This document shows positions 12,811-21,145 of a stretch of DNA of 21,201 nt, one piece after another (the stretch's first letter is position 1; each line of letters opens with the position of its first letter). Source of the DNA: Firmicutes bacterium UBA1768 (GTDB lineage: Bacteria; Bacillota; Clostridia; Peptostreptococcales; Anaerovoracaceae); NCBI GenBank assembly GCA_002315335.1, contig DCGW01000030.1, positions 19,347 to 40,547 on the forward strand, written 5' to 3'. The notes beneath the pieces are model-generated. The model had not been told where the DNA came from. It saw only the letters and a list, made by a program, of their open reading frames with translations, and ran no database searches. A program made the position numbers and the translations under genes.

Positions 12811-14013
12811 ATGGAAAGAAAAGTCGGTACAGTATCAAGAGGACTCAGAGCCCCAATCATTCGTGAAGGTGATGACCTCAGAAAAATCATTGTTGACGTC
12901 GTTATGGACTGCGTTAACTCGGGCGAATTTGAAGTGAGAGATCAGGACGTATTAGCTGTCACAGAAGCAGTTGTAGCCAGAGCACAGGGCAATTATGCGG
13001 CTAAGGACCAGATCGCAGAAGATGTTAAGAATAAGCTCGGCGGCGAAGAAATAGGTCTTATCTTCCCTGTTTTAAGCCGAAATCGCTTCGCTATTTGTCT
13101 CAGAGGAATCGCAAAAGGAGCAAAAAAGGTTTACCTTATGCTCAGCTATCCGAGCGATGAAGTCGGAAATCACCTCATCGACTTAGACAAGCTCGACGAA
13201 GCCGGCATTGACCCTTATAAAGATGTAATGACTCTCAAAGAATTTGAAGCTAAGTTCGGAAAGTCAAAGCACACATTTACAGGTGTCGATTACCTCAACT
13301 ACTACAAATCACTTATAGAAGAAGAAGGCGCTGAAGCTGAGATTATTCTTGCAAACGACCCAAGAACTATACTCAAGTATACAGACAAGGTTATTACAGC
13401 TGATATTCATCAGAGAGCAAGAACAAAAAGACTTCTCAAAGCTGCGGGTGCAAAAATTGTATTAGGACTCGATGATATCCTGACAGAAAGCGTAAACGGA
13501 AGCGGCTTCAACACAAAGTACGGTCTTTTAGGAAGCAACAAGGCAACCGAAGAAACCATAAAGCTCTTCCCTAACGATTGCACAGACTTCGTAAAAAACA
13601 TTCAGAACGATATTAAGAAGCTTACTGGAAAAACTATTGAAGTTATGGTTTACGGCGATGGAGCCTTCAAAGACCCAGTCGGAAAAATCTGGGAATTGGC
13701 TGATCCTGTTGTTTCACCGGGCTTTACCGATGGTCTCGTTGGTACTCCAAACGAGTTAAAGCTCAAATATCTCGCTGACAACGATTTTGCTGACCTTTCA
13801 GGTGATGCCTTAAAGGAAGCAATTTCCGATACTATCAGAAATAAGGATAAAATAATGACAGACTCTAAGGACAATGTTATGGCAGCGCAGGGCACTACAC
13901 CTCGCAGACTCACTGACCTTATTGGTTCACTCTGTGACCTTACCTCCGGAAGCGGCGACAAGGGCACACCGATAGTATACATTCAGGGTTACTTCGATAA
14001 TTATACAAAGTAA
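12811..14013 (+). CDS. Long CofE-like protein (coenzyme F420 gamma-glutamyl ligase family)
   Basis: A 400-aa cytosolic protein whose N-terminal part and core look like the F420-0:L-glutamate ligase family. CofE adds glutamates to F420-0 using GTP. Seen: DDLRKIIVDVV, then RDQDVLAVTEAVVARAQG (43-60), FPVLSRNRFAICLRGIAKGAKKVYLMLSYPSDEVGNHLID (85-124), GLLGSNKATEET (238-249), MVYGDGAFKDPVG (279-291), and a C-terminal TTPRRLTDLIGSLCDLTSGSGDKGTP. It is much longer than archaeal CofE (about 250 aa). Related long proteins occur in Clostridia that are not known to make F420, so the true reaction is probably different; an amide or isopeptide ligation is only inferred. It is monocistronic, with its own promoter and terminator. 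The ATG at 12811 follows AAGGAGTG. Confidence 0.82.
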   Translation: MERKVGTVSRGLRAPIIREGDDLRKIIVDVVMDCVNSGEFEVRDQDVLAVTEAVVARAQGNYAAKDQIAEDVKNKLGGEEIGLIFPVLSRNRFAICLRGIAKGAKKVYLMLSYPSDEVGNHLIDLDKLDEAGIDPYKDVMTLKEFEAKFGKSKHTFTGVDYLNYYKSLIEEEGAEAEIILANDPRTILKYTDKVITADIHQRARTKRLLKAAGAKIVLGLDDILTESVNGSGFNTKYGLLGSNKATEETIKLFPNDCTDFVKNIQNDIKKLTGKTIEVMVYGDGAFKDPVGKIWELADPVVSPGFTDGLVGTPNELKLKYLADNDFADLSGDALKEAISDTIRNKDKIMTDSKDNVMAAQGTTPRRLTDLIGSLCDLTSGSGDKGTPIVYIQGYFDNYTK

Positions 14014-14026
14014 AAAGATACCGTTT

Positions 14027-14068
14027 AATGTTCCGGAGTCTGCCTTCAGATTTCGGAACATTATTTTT
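14027..14068 (+). terminator. Strong intrinsic terminator after the CofE-like gene
   Basis: A 16-bp stem (14027-14042 with 14047-14062, two G-U pairs) closes a CCTT loop and is followed by ATTTTT. It starts 13 bp past the stop codon and separates this gene from the cell-wall pair. Confidence 0.92.
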
Positions 14069-14119
14069 AAATGTAAGAAATTTCCATTTATTATAGACTG
14101 TGTAGGTTAAGACGATAAT

Positions 14120-16222
14120 ATGAACAATACATTTATTGACTTTTTAAACTTCATATGGGCAAAATTCTATGAAATTGGCGTCTGGTTAATAGGTCTTATC
14201 AAAAACATGATTGTATCGCTCCCCTATGCCTTAAACTGGTTAAAAGATAATCAGTTAGATGTTGGTCAGATATATTGTCATGCGGTAAGATGGCTGATGC
14301 CGGTACTTGCTCTGCTCATTCTCGTTTCTGTAATAAGAAGCCTTATCAGAGTAAGAAATCCTCAGGAGCGCTGGGGTTATTTAATCCACCCCGAGCTTGG
14401 CGAATTTCCAATTACACACTGGGAAACTCTGATTGGCAGAAGCAGATCCTGCGATATTACCATGAACTTTGCCAAAATTTCAAGAGTTCACTGCGCGCTT
14501 ATATTTGACGGTAAGAAAAAGTGGCGTGTTCACAACCTCGCAGAAAATGAATCCTTCCTCATTAACGGAAAATCAGCACCTGCGGGTGGTGAAATAGATA
14601 CTGGCGACAGAATTACCTTCGGCGGAACAACCTTCGAGTTTGAAATGATTTCAAATGAAGAAAACGTTTTGAGAGAGAAAATCAGAAAGAAAGCCTCAAG
14701 CTATGCCACCTCACCTGTTTTTTCTATGGTAATTCTTACAATCTTCCAGGCTCTCACCGTTTCTTCGCTTATTATAAACCGAGCTGAGCATACAGTGATA
14801 ATAGCTACCTCCTTTGCACTTTTTGCAATTGTCATGTGGGTTTATGTGCTTGGCAACCTTGTTATCGGCAAAAAAGGCTTTGAACCAGAGATACTTGCTT
14901 TTTTCCTTTGTTCGCTCTGCCTGGCCGTTACAGCTTCAAGTAATCCAGCAGGAATATATAAGCAGCTTATAGCAATAATCCTCGGTATGGTTGCTTTCCT
15001 TGCTCTTTCATGGTATCTGAGAGACCTTAAGCGTGTTGTAAGAATAAGATATACGGTAGCTGGTCTGACGGTTTTATTGTTAGCAGCCAGCCTTCTGCTC
15101 GGAACTATTACAAACGGTGCTTCAAACTGGATATATATAGGAGGAGTTTCACTTCAGCCTTCTGAAATAGCTAAGGTCTGCTTTATATTCGCAGGCTCAG
15201 CTTCACTTGAAAGACTGTTCAACAAAAAGAATTTATTTGCATTTATTATTATGTCGTTCTTATGCTTTGGTATTCTGGCACTCATGAGCGACCTCGGAAC
15301 GGCAGCGATATTCTTCGTTACCTTCTTAGTAATCGCATATCTCCGTTCCGGCGACTACGCTACTCTTGCCCTTATTATAGGCGGTGCTTTAGGCGCTCTG
15401 CTCATGGTAATGAAGCTAAAGCCATATATAGCTGCCAGATTTTCAGTATGGGGTCACGCCTGGGATAATGCTGCAGGAGCTGGTTATCAGCAGGTAAGAA
15501 CCATGTCTGCGGCGGCCAGCGGCGGGCTTATAGGTGTAGGCTCAGGTGAAGGCTGGCTGCACAATGTCGCGGCAGCTAATACCGACCTTGTCTTTGGCAT
15601 GATATGCGAAGAATGGGGTTTGATTATTGCACTTTTAGCTGTACTTAGTATAGCCTCTCTTTCCTTCTTTATAGTAAGAGTTGTAAAGCAGGGTCGTTCC
15701 TCATATTACGTTATCTCTGCCTGTGCTGCGGCTTCATTGCTCGTATTCCAGACCATGCTCAATGTATTCGGCTCGGTTGACCTCTTCCCTCTTACGGGTG
15801 TCACCTTCCCGTTCGTATCGTGTGGAGGTTCGTCCATGCTTGCAGCCTGGGGGTTATTGGCCTTTATCAAGGCGGCGGATACTCGTCAGGGAGCAAGCTT
15901 TGCAGTAAGAAAGGTTAAGCTAAGGTCTATGTGGCAGGCGCCTGTAGGACCTGTTGGCGTAGAAGCTGACTATGACCCTGAAAACGATTTTGTCGATGGT
16001 GACGAGGATGATGAATATCATAGAGAGCGTTATGCAAATGACGGCTGCGAAGACTATTTTAATATTAAGGGTCGCAGCGGCAAATATGATGCTTCTACGG
16101 AAAAGGCAAATATTGACAGAGACAGACAGATTAAAAACAGGAGCGGCTACTCTACCACATCACACACTATCAGCATTGATGATGTAACCGGTCTGTTAAA
16201 TAAGAAAAACAGTAAGAAATAA
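14120..16222 (+). CDS. FHA-domain fused to FtsW/RodA/SpoVE (SEDS) glycosyltransferase
   Basis: A 700-aa membrane protein. Two N-terminal hydrophobic segments (about 17-37 and 56-77) precede an FHA domain at about 85-176, with GRSRSCDI (106-113), SRVHC (121-125) and FLINGK (146-151) as the phosphothreonine-binding landmarks. The SEDS core with about ten helices spans 198-585 and carries ASNWIYIGGVSLQPSEIAK (334-352), LMSDLGTA (388-395), GWLHNVAAANTDLVFG (478-493) and FPFVSCGGSSML (563-574). SEDS proteins polymerise peptidoglycan from lipid II with a class B PBP. The 110-residue C-terminal tail is acidic, then Arg/Lys-rich, and ends TISIDDVTGLLNKKNSKK. The partner PBP follows 10 nt downstream. 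The ribosome site before the ATG is weak. Whether it acts in elongation, division or sporulation is open. Confidence 0.92.
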   Translation: MNNTFIDFLNFIWAKFYEIGVWLIGLIKNMIVSLPYALNWLKDNQLDVGQIYCHAVRWLMPVLALLILVSVIRSLIRVRNPQERWGYLIHPELGEFPITHWETLIGRSRSCDITMNFAKISRVHCALIFDGKKKWRVHNLAENESFLINGKSAPAGGEIDTGDRITFGGTTFEFEMISNEENVLREKIRKKASSYATSPVFSMVILTIFQALTVSSLIINRAEHTVIIATSFALFAIVMWVYVLGNLVIGKKGFEPEILAFFLCSLCLAVTASSNPAGIYKQLIAIILGMVAFLALSWYLRDLKRVVRIRYTVAGLTVLLLAASLLLGTITNGASNWIYIGGVSLQPSEIAKVCFIFAGSASLERLFNKKNLFAFIIMSFLCFGILALMSDLGTAAIFFVTFLVIAYLRSGDYATLALIIGGALGALLMVMKLKPYIAARFSVWGHAWDNAAGAGYQQVRTMSAAASGGLIGVGSGEGWLHNVAAANTDLVFGMICEEWGLIIALLAVLSIASLSFFIVRVVKQGRSSYYVISACAAASLLVFQTMLNVFGSVDLFPLTGVTFPFVSCGGSSMLAAWGLLAFIKAADTRQGASFAVRKVKLRSMWQAPVGPVGVEADYDPENDFVDGDEDDEYHRERYANDGCEDYFNIKGRSGKYDASTEKANIDRDRQIKNRSGYSTTSHTISIDDVTGLLNKKNSKK

Positions 16223-16232
16223 GGAGGGGTTT

Positions 16233-17594
16233 ATGCATAATATTACTAAAAGAACCATTATCACCTTCCTTTTGGCACTTGTCCTGATCGGAGGGACCTG
16301 CTTATTTGTTGTCAAGTTAGTAAAACACGGAGACGAATGGGCTTCATTTCAGGCAAATTCTCATCTATTTAATGATGGAGTACTCTCTTCCGGAAGAATA
16401 CTCGACGTTAATGGAGACTTTCTTGCTCAGGCTTCAGGCAACTATTGGACATATAATGACGATTCCGAAATCAGGAAGGCTTGTATGCATACCGTAGGCG
16501 TTGCAGACGGAAAGATCGCAACGGGTGCGATAACCAGGTTCAGTGCAAGATTAACAGGCTACAACCTCATTACAGGCGCAAAGCATGTGGGTAAAGATGG
16601 AATAAATATATACCTGACAATCGATGAGGATATATGCAAAATAGCCTATCAGGCGCTCGGCTCTTATAACGGTGCCGTTTGTATTTACAACTATGAGACC
16701 GGCGAAATCCTGTGCAATGTTAGCAAACCAACCTATGACCCGGCCTATCCTCCGACAATTACTGACGGTGACCCCGCCTATGACGGAGTTTATTTAAACA
16801 GAGGTCTTTCCTCCTCCTTTACTCCCGGCTCCACCTTCAAGCTTGTAACACTTGCTGCGGCGCTAAATGAGATCAAGGACGTAGGAAACAGGACCTGGAA
16901 CTGTCCGGGAACTATGCAGATCGGAGACCAGACTATAACCTGTACGGGAACTCATGGTGATATCGATATTAAGACTGCGCTCAATGTTTCCTGCAACTGT
17001 GTCTTCGCTCAGATTGCGGTTGAGCTTGGCTGGAAAAAAATGGAAAAATACGCAAATCAGGTGGGACTTACTACCTCCTATGATATTAATGGAATTCACA
17101 CCAGACCATCCTCCTTCGTCTTCAAATCCAAGGATGATGGCGACCTTGGCTGGGCAGGCGTCGGCCAGGGCAAGGACCTTGTAAATCCAATTTCGATGAT
17201 GGTTTATATGGGTGCTATTGCGAACGGCGGAAGAGCTGCTATACCGCAGTTAATATCCAAGACTACCCTCTTAGGAGGGCTGCAGAACAGCGTATACATA
17301 AAGAAGAAAACAGATAAGCTTATAGACAAGCCAACAGCTGAGCTTATTACAGACTACATGAAGTCCAATGTTACCAACACCTATGGTCAGAGCAGGTTCC
17401 CTGGACTTGACATTTATGCTAAGACAGGAACTGCTGAGGTTGGAGGCAACAGCGTTTCAAACTCATGGTTTGTAGGCTTTATTAAAAATCAAGGCCACCC
17501 ACTCGCCTTTGCGGTTTATGCAGAGGGCGGAGGAAGCGGCTCAGGAACAGCTGCTACGATAGCATCAAGAGTGCTGCAGGCCGCAGTAGCGTAG
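16233..17594 (+). CDS. Class B penicillin-binding protein (transpeptidase, PbpA/FtsI-like)
   Basis: A 453-aa membrane-anchored transpeptidase that cross-links peptidoglycan, paired with the SEDS protein encoded 10 nt upstream. One N-terminal helix (about 9-30) is followed by a short non-catalytic region (GRILDVNGDFLAQ at 54-66) and the transpeptidase domain from about 145. The three active-site motifs are complete: STFK (Ser200, Lys203), SCN (253-255) and KTG (397-399). The N-terminal pedestal is compact, so the protein is shorter than typical PBP2 or FtsI (550-700 aa) and closer to actinobacterial PbpA. AAGGAGGGG precedes the ATG. No frame damage was seen. Confidence 0.93.
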   Translation: MHNITKRTIITFLLALVLIGGTCLFVVKLVKHGDEWASFQANSHLFNDGVLSSGRILDVNGDFLAQASGNYWTYNDDSEIRKACMHTVGVADGKIATGAITRFSARLTGYNLITGAKHVGKDGINIYLTIDEDICKIAYQALGSYNGAVCIYNYETGEILCNVSKPTYDPAYPPTITDGDPAYDGVYLNRGLSSSFTPGSTFKLVTLAAALNEIKDVGNRTWNCPGTMQIGDQTITCTGTHGDIDIKTALNVSCNCVFAQIAVELGWKKMEKYANQVGLTTSYDINGIHTRPSSFVFKSKDDGDLGWAGVGQGKDLVNPISMMVYMGAIANGGRAAIPQLISKTTLLGGLQNSVYIKKKTDKLIDKPTAELITDYMKSNVTNTYGQSRFPGLDIYAKTGTAEVGGNSVSNSWFVGFIKNQGHPLAFAVYAEGGGSGSGTAATIASRVLQAAVA

Positions 17595-17602
17595 GATATG
17601 AA

Positions 17603-17639
17603 ACAGCCCATGTCGATGACATGGGCTGTATTACTTTTT
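17603..17639 (+). terminator. Intrinsic terminator after the penicillin-binding protein gene
   Basis: ACAGCCCATGTC pairs perfectly with GACATGGGCTGT (12 bp, GAT loop, 17603-17629), followed by ATTACTTTTT. It ends the SEDS/PBP operon. On the opposite strand it lies 37 bp past the hydrolase stop with only a short T3 run, and may also stop that convergent transcript. Confidence 0.92.
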
Positions 17640-17665
17640 GTGGTTTTCTCAGGTAACCCTTTTCT

Positions 17666-20056
17666 CTACTTAAAGGTCACGGTGATTTTATGATCGTCAA
17701 GAACGTTTTCAAACGTATATGTTCCGGTTTCTTTTACCTTCGCCAGTTCTTCTTCAGTCAATGCGACACCGTCAATATAAACATTTCTGATTCCGGAGCT
17801 GAGCTTCTTCGTAATTGTTATTTTAACCTCACTTCCAAGTCTTGTTGTAACGCTTGGTGTAATTGAGCCTTTAAGCTTTAAGATATTGTTAACCTTAGTT
17901 GTGATAGTCGGTGTGATTTCATCATATATTTTATTTGCAATCCACTCGTGACCATTCTCTGTTGGATGCGGGTCAAATACTCCGCTTGCAGGTGCGTCGC
18001 TTACATCTATCCACTTAACATTATACTTTTCAGCCATTTCTTCAACAAAACCATTGAACTGAGCATAGGTTTCATTTAAAGCATCGTTCATGAGAAGCAC
18101 TGTCATAGGAAAGCTAAGGTCTACTATAAGCTGTGTAAGCTCCTCATCGCCGAGCTCTTCAACATATTCTCCAATATTGTCAAGCACATTGGTAAATTCC
18201 TTAATCAGGGCTTCGAAGTTTTTATCCGATAAAGAGGTCAGCTTCTGCCTTGCAAGCTTGGCTGCGGTCGGCATCATTCTCGCAATAACGCTTGAACTGG
18301 ACCTTAAATGACTGTTGAGTTCTCCATTAATCATGGACAAGGTCATCATCTTAACGTAGTTCTTCATTCCGAATGGGTTGAAGTGACCAATTAATACGAG
18401 CTGAGAATCGTTGCTTTCCATCAAGGCGCCATCATCTTTGTCATAGCCTTTTCCGTTAGTGCCGAGTAACGCCTGAATAGTCTTCTCGTAATATGATTTA
18501 TAATCTGCTACTGCAGTTTTCATGTATTCAGTTACTTTTTCGGATGAATAATAATCTAATAACCACTCAATGTTCTCTGTGGTAAGTATACCCTTCAGGA
18601 AGCTTGTAGTTCCAGTTTCCTCATCTGTCACGCCATTTGCTGTTGCAATGTTATCGTTGCTTTGTGCTATTGCTTGTTCAACAGCATCAGGGCTTGCAAC
18701 ATTATTGACTACGCTTAAAGCCGATAATGGAGAAGCAGCCATATTGGCAGCAGCGAATGGTACCTGATTATTTGTCTGAAGCATGCTTGAATATGTAGGC
18801 AGCTGTGTGATGATATCACCAACGGTCATGCCGGACTGAAGCGCATAGCTGATCATGAACAATACTAAGCCTAAAGGATTGCCTTTACCTGTCTGCTGAT
18901 AATACTCATTTATGCCTGCACCTTCCATCATATATTTATCCATGAAGGTATGGTAAATATCATTTCCGCCTATGGCAAGTAGGAGAAGGTCTGCATTCTT
19001 GACTTTGTCGGTGATGAAGTTGTAATAATACCTTGTAAATTTACTATCATAATAAAATCCAAGATACTCAGCAGCAATGTCAGCAGGAACTTTATCGCCT
19101 TCTTTCATTTGAACACTACTATTTGCCCATAATATTGGAATTAAAGTGCCCCCATACGAATAAAGCTGGTTTAAACATTTATCAGCAAAAAACTTTTTAT
19201 AATTAACAGTCCAAGTAGGTTCATTTATGCATTCAGCCCATACCTCAGCGTCTTTTTTATAAAAATCATATCCCCAATATGAATACTGAAGCTGCAGCTT
19301 ATCACTATATTCCATATTTGGAACTTTTGCAAATTCCCAGGTTGTTATATCATTTGGGTTAAATTCTTTTACAGGCATATTTTCTGCTTTACATAATTGA
19401 ATGTAGTCCTTTGCCCAGTGCCAATATAAGGTTTCCTCTTGAGTATTAGGATCTTTATAATACCCATTAAGTATTACTGGAAAATAATATGTTCCAGCGG
19501 ATGGTAATTCAAACCACTTTTCTGCATAGTAATCCGAATATTCTGCAGAAGGGTTATCATAGTTCTTTGTATAGTAAGTATAAACGTAATTCGGGTCAGT
19601 CAGAATTTCATACATATCCTTTGCCCAGGCAGCACAGATGCCGAAGTTGTACACATCGTCATAATCATCACCTTGGGTGAATAGATATTTGACCTTATTA
19701 TTTGTAAAGGTATCTATTCCGAGCTTCTTGGCGAGCACCGTAGGATATGCATGAGTGTAGTCATGTTCCTCATCTACCTGCGCTTCAAGATCTAATTCAC
19801 CATTACCTGTCTTTTTAACCTTGCTGTTATGGTCGTTTGCGGCACGAAATACATTACTTATAATGTCAAATGTATCCTGAGCGTACATGCTTGCATCCTT
19901 GGTACTAAAGCCAAGGCAAAGACTGTCGCCCAAAACTACAAGGTTTTTATAAAGCTTGCTTTCAGACTGTTCCCCAGTACCGGCAAAAGCAGTTACAGAC
20001 ACAAGCTGCAACACCAGCGACAGAGATAATAGTATAGCTAAAATTTTTTTAGTCAT
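17666..20056 (-). CDS. Large exported SGNH/GDSL-family hydrolase
   Basis: A 796-aa protein with a signal peptide (KKILAILLSLSLVLQLVSVTAFAG; cleavage after AFA near residue 25). The SGNH blocks are recognisable but far apart: NLVVLGDSLCLGF with nucleophile Ser45, LLLLAIGGNDIYH with Asn365, and GVFDPHPTENGHEWIA with Asp695 and His697. Ordinary SGNH esterases are 200-350 aa, so about 300 residues are inserted on each side of the GGND block. The first insertion is Tyr/Trp/Asp-rich; the second is mainly helical. Residues 729-796 form a small strand-rich domain (VKITITKKLSSGIRNVYIDG ... HKITVTFK) like bacterial surface-protein repeats. The likely role is extracellular deacylation of a lipid or polysaccharide. 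The start at 20056 follows GGGAG by 8 nt; an in-frame TTG 15 nt upstream is less likely. Confidence 0.85.
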   Translation of the reverse strand: MTKKILAILLSLSLVLQLVSVTAFAGTGEQSESKLYKNLVVLGDSLCLGFSTKDASMYAQDTFDIISNVFRAANDHNSKVKKTGNGELDLEAQVDEEHDYTHAYPTVLAKKLGIDTFTNNKVKYLFTQGDDYDDVYNFGICAAWAKDMYEILTDPNYVYTYYTKNYDNPSAEYSDYYAEKWFELPSAGTYYFPVILNGYYKDPNTQEETLYWHWAKDYIQLCKAENMPVKEFNPNDITTWEFAKVPNMEYSDKLQLQYSYWGYDFYKKDAEVWAECINEPTWTVNYKKFFADKCLNQLYSYGGTLIPILWANSSVQMKEGDKVPADIAAEYLGFYYDSKFTRYYYNFITDKVKNADLLLLAIGGNDIYHTFMDKYMMEGAGINEYYQQTGKGNPLGLVLFMISYALQSGMTVGDIITQLPTYSSMLQTNNQVPFAAANMAASPLSALSVVNNVASPDAVEQAIAQSNDNIATANGVTDEETGTTSFLKGILTTENIEWLLDYYSSEKVTEYMKTAVADYKSYYEKTIQALLGTNGKGYDKDDGALMESNDSQLVLIGHFNPFGMKNYVKMMTLSMINGELNSHLRSSSSVIARMMPTAAKLARQKLTSLSDKNFEALIKEFTNVLDNIGEYVEELGDEELTQLIVDLSFPMTVLLMNDALNETYAQFNGFVEEMAEKYNVKWIDVSDAPASGVFDPHPTENGHEWIANKIYDEITPTITTKVNNILKLKGSITPSVTTRLGSEVKITITKKLSSGIRNVYIDGVALTEEELAKVKETGTYTFENVLDDHKITVTFK

Positions 20057-20095
20057 AGAATCAACTCCCAAATAATTTTTTTGAATTAACTGACA

Positions 20096-20117
20096 GAAGA
20101 AAAAATATTTTCCTCCT
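20096..20117 (-). promoter_or_regulatory. Leader hairpin with a sequestered AGGAGG in the hydrolase mRNA
   Basis: On the minus strand GGAGGAAAA can pair with TTTTCTTCT (9 bp including two G-U pairs). The AGGAGG (plus positions 20112-20117) lies about 56 nt before the hydrolase ATG, with no start codon at normal spacing. This could be a ribosome standby or mRNA-stabilising element, or chance. Confidence 0.3.
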
Positions 20118-20214
20118 AATTAGTTTTAGTTTAACATATTTTGAGATGAGTTTAAAGCAGAAATGATTGCACGAATATTGCTTCTCAATATCAATAGTAT
20201 GACAAATCACTAAT

Positions 20215-20243
20215 ATTGTACTTATTATGATTGATTTTACCAA
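20215..20243 (-). promoter_or_regulatory. Candidate promoter of the SGNH hydrolase
   Basis: On the minus strand TTGGTA (20238-20243) and TACAAT (20215-20220) are spaced by 17 bp. A start near 20208 gives a leader of about 150 nt. The region is AT-rich, so other -10-like boxes exist. Confidence 0.5.
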
Positions 20244-20318
20244 ATTATTGTGGATTATAAATATCCATTTGAGATAAGATTTCCAAAGTCTACATATAGG
20301 ATTGTGTTCAGAAAAGCA

Positions 20319-20366
20319 CTGTCGCTAATAACGCATCAATTATTGTAGAAACATTATTACCGACAG
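20319..20366 (-). terminator. Imperfect inverted repeat after the DUF2812 gene
   Basis: CTGTCGCTAATAA (20319-20331) pairs with TTATTACCGACAG (20354-20366) with one mismatch in 13, closing a 22-nt loop. On the minus strand it is followed by TGCTTTTCTG. It begins 12 bp past the DUF2812 stop codon and may be its terminator, though the large loop is unusual. Confidence 0.4.
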
Positions 20367-20378
20367 CTGCGACGATTA

Positions 20379-20918
20379 TTAAAACTTCTTGTTCTTATTC
20401 TTTAGCCTTTTGATCTCAGCCTTTATCATTATATACCCAACCATTAAAAGCAGCCCAATCAGATAACAAGGAATTGAGAGGTATTTATATATGTCAATAT
20501 TTGCTGTCATACCATTCCATAACAGAACAAAGCCAATAATGAAGGCAACAAGGACAACGAGGATGACAGGCAGATTCATTCGCTTTAGATACTTCATTCG
20601 CTGAATAGAGTCATCTTCAAAGAACGCATCATAGTCGTCACGGTGTCTTCTTACATATGCATTTTTCCCGACTGTACCGATGCACTCGATTCCAGCTTCT
20701 TCTTGAGACAGGAGCTCTTCTCTACCCTTTTGTGATTCAGGGTCGTGCTTCATTCTCATTACCTTATACTCATACTCGTCGGGCTCGCCGTCTTCAAAAT
20801 AGTATACACCCTTTTCAACACCGACAAGATTGCTACCAACCTTGGCAAGCTTGTTTATCCAACGTTCTTCTTCGTCGTATTCCCAGATTCTGTACTTTCT
20901 TTTTACTGTATCGCTCAT
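20379..20918 (-). CDS. DUF2812-like membrane protein
   Basis: A 179-aa protein with a soluble N-terminal part and two C-terminal membrane helices (about 115-134 and 145-166). The N-terminal RIWEYDEEERWINKLAKVGSNLVGVEKGVYYFEDGEPDEYEYKVMRM follows the pattern of DUF2812 domains (an EExWLnxmaxkG motif, then YxFexgepxxyxY). Family function is not established; such genes often lie next to PadR-type regulators, but none is in view. The C terminus is strongly basic (IKRLKNKNKKF), fitting a cytoplasmic tail. AGGAAAG precedes the ATG. Upstream are two tRNA genes and a long hairpin. Confidence 0.75.
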   Translation of the reverse strand: MSDTVKRKYRIWEYDEEERWINKLAKVGSNLVGVEKGVYYFEDGEPDEYEYKVMRMKHDPESQKGREELLSQEEAGIECIGTVGKNAYVRRHRDDYDAFFEDDSIQRMKYLKRMNLPVILVVLVAFIIGFVLLWNGMTANIDIYKYLSIPCYLIGLLLMVGYIMIKAEIKRLKNKNKKF

Positions 20919-20950
20919 TATTCTTTCCTAACATTAAAGTGTGAATATAC

Positions 20951-20986
20951 AACTAAAGCGTAAATCATATGACTTACGCTTTAGTT
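20951..20986 (-). terminator. Long hairpin after the tRNA-Lys/tRNA-Cys unit
   Basis: The arms AACTAAAGCGTAA and TTACGCTTTAGTT, extended through a G-U pair and TCA/TGA, make a 17-bp stem with a 2-nt loop on the minus strand. It lies 6 bp after the tRNA-Cys CCA and is followed by the U-rich GTATATT. It probably ends the tRNA transcript, and is also just upstream of the DUF2812 gene. Confidence 0.7.
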
Positions 20987-20992
20987 AAATTA

Positions 20993-21067
<75 letters not shown>

Positions 21068-21145
21068 TTGCTTCTCTTTGCTTGTCTTTTTTCCGAATAG
21101 CTTTGTCGCTGTTTCCTCACTTCTCGCTCACCATCGCAAGAAAAA

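Larger units (their letters stand above)
20057..20378. other. 322-bp intergenic region upstream of the SGNH hydrolase
   Basis: This gene-free AT-rich stretch lies between two minus-strand genes. It carries a candidate promoter, a long leader with a hairpin that includes an AGGAGG motif, and an imperfect inverted repeat after the DUF2812 gene. A 60-codon minus-strand frame (20061-20243) starts with TTG inside the -35 box and is not credible. Confidence 0.65.

Noticed and set aside
14063..14119. Promoter directly before the FHA-SEDS gene
   Set aside because: TATTATAG-like -10 boxes are present but no -35 box at a suitable distance, so a specific call is not supported.
20061..20243. 60-codon minus-strand frame upstream of the SGNH hydrolase
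   Set aside because: It starts with TTG inside the predicted -35 box, has no ribosome site and has AT-driven composition (Ile/Lys-rich).
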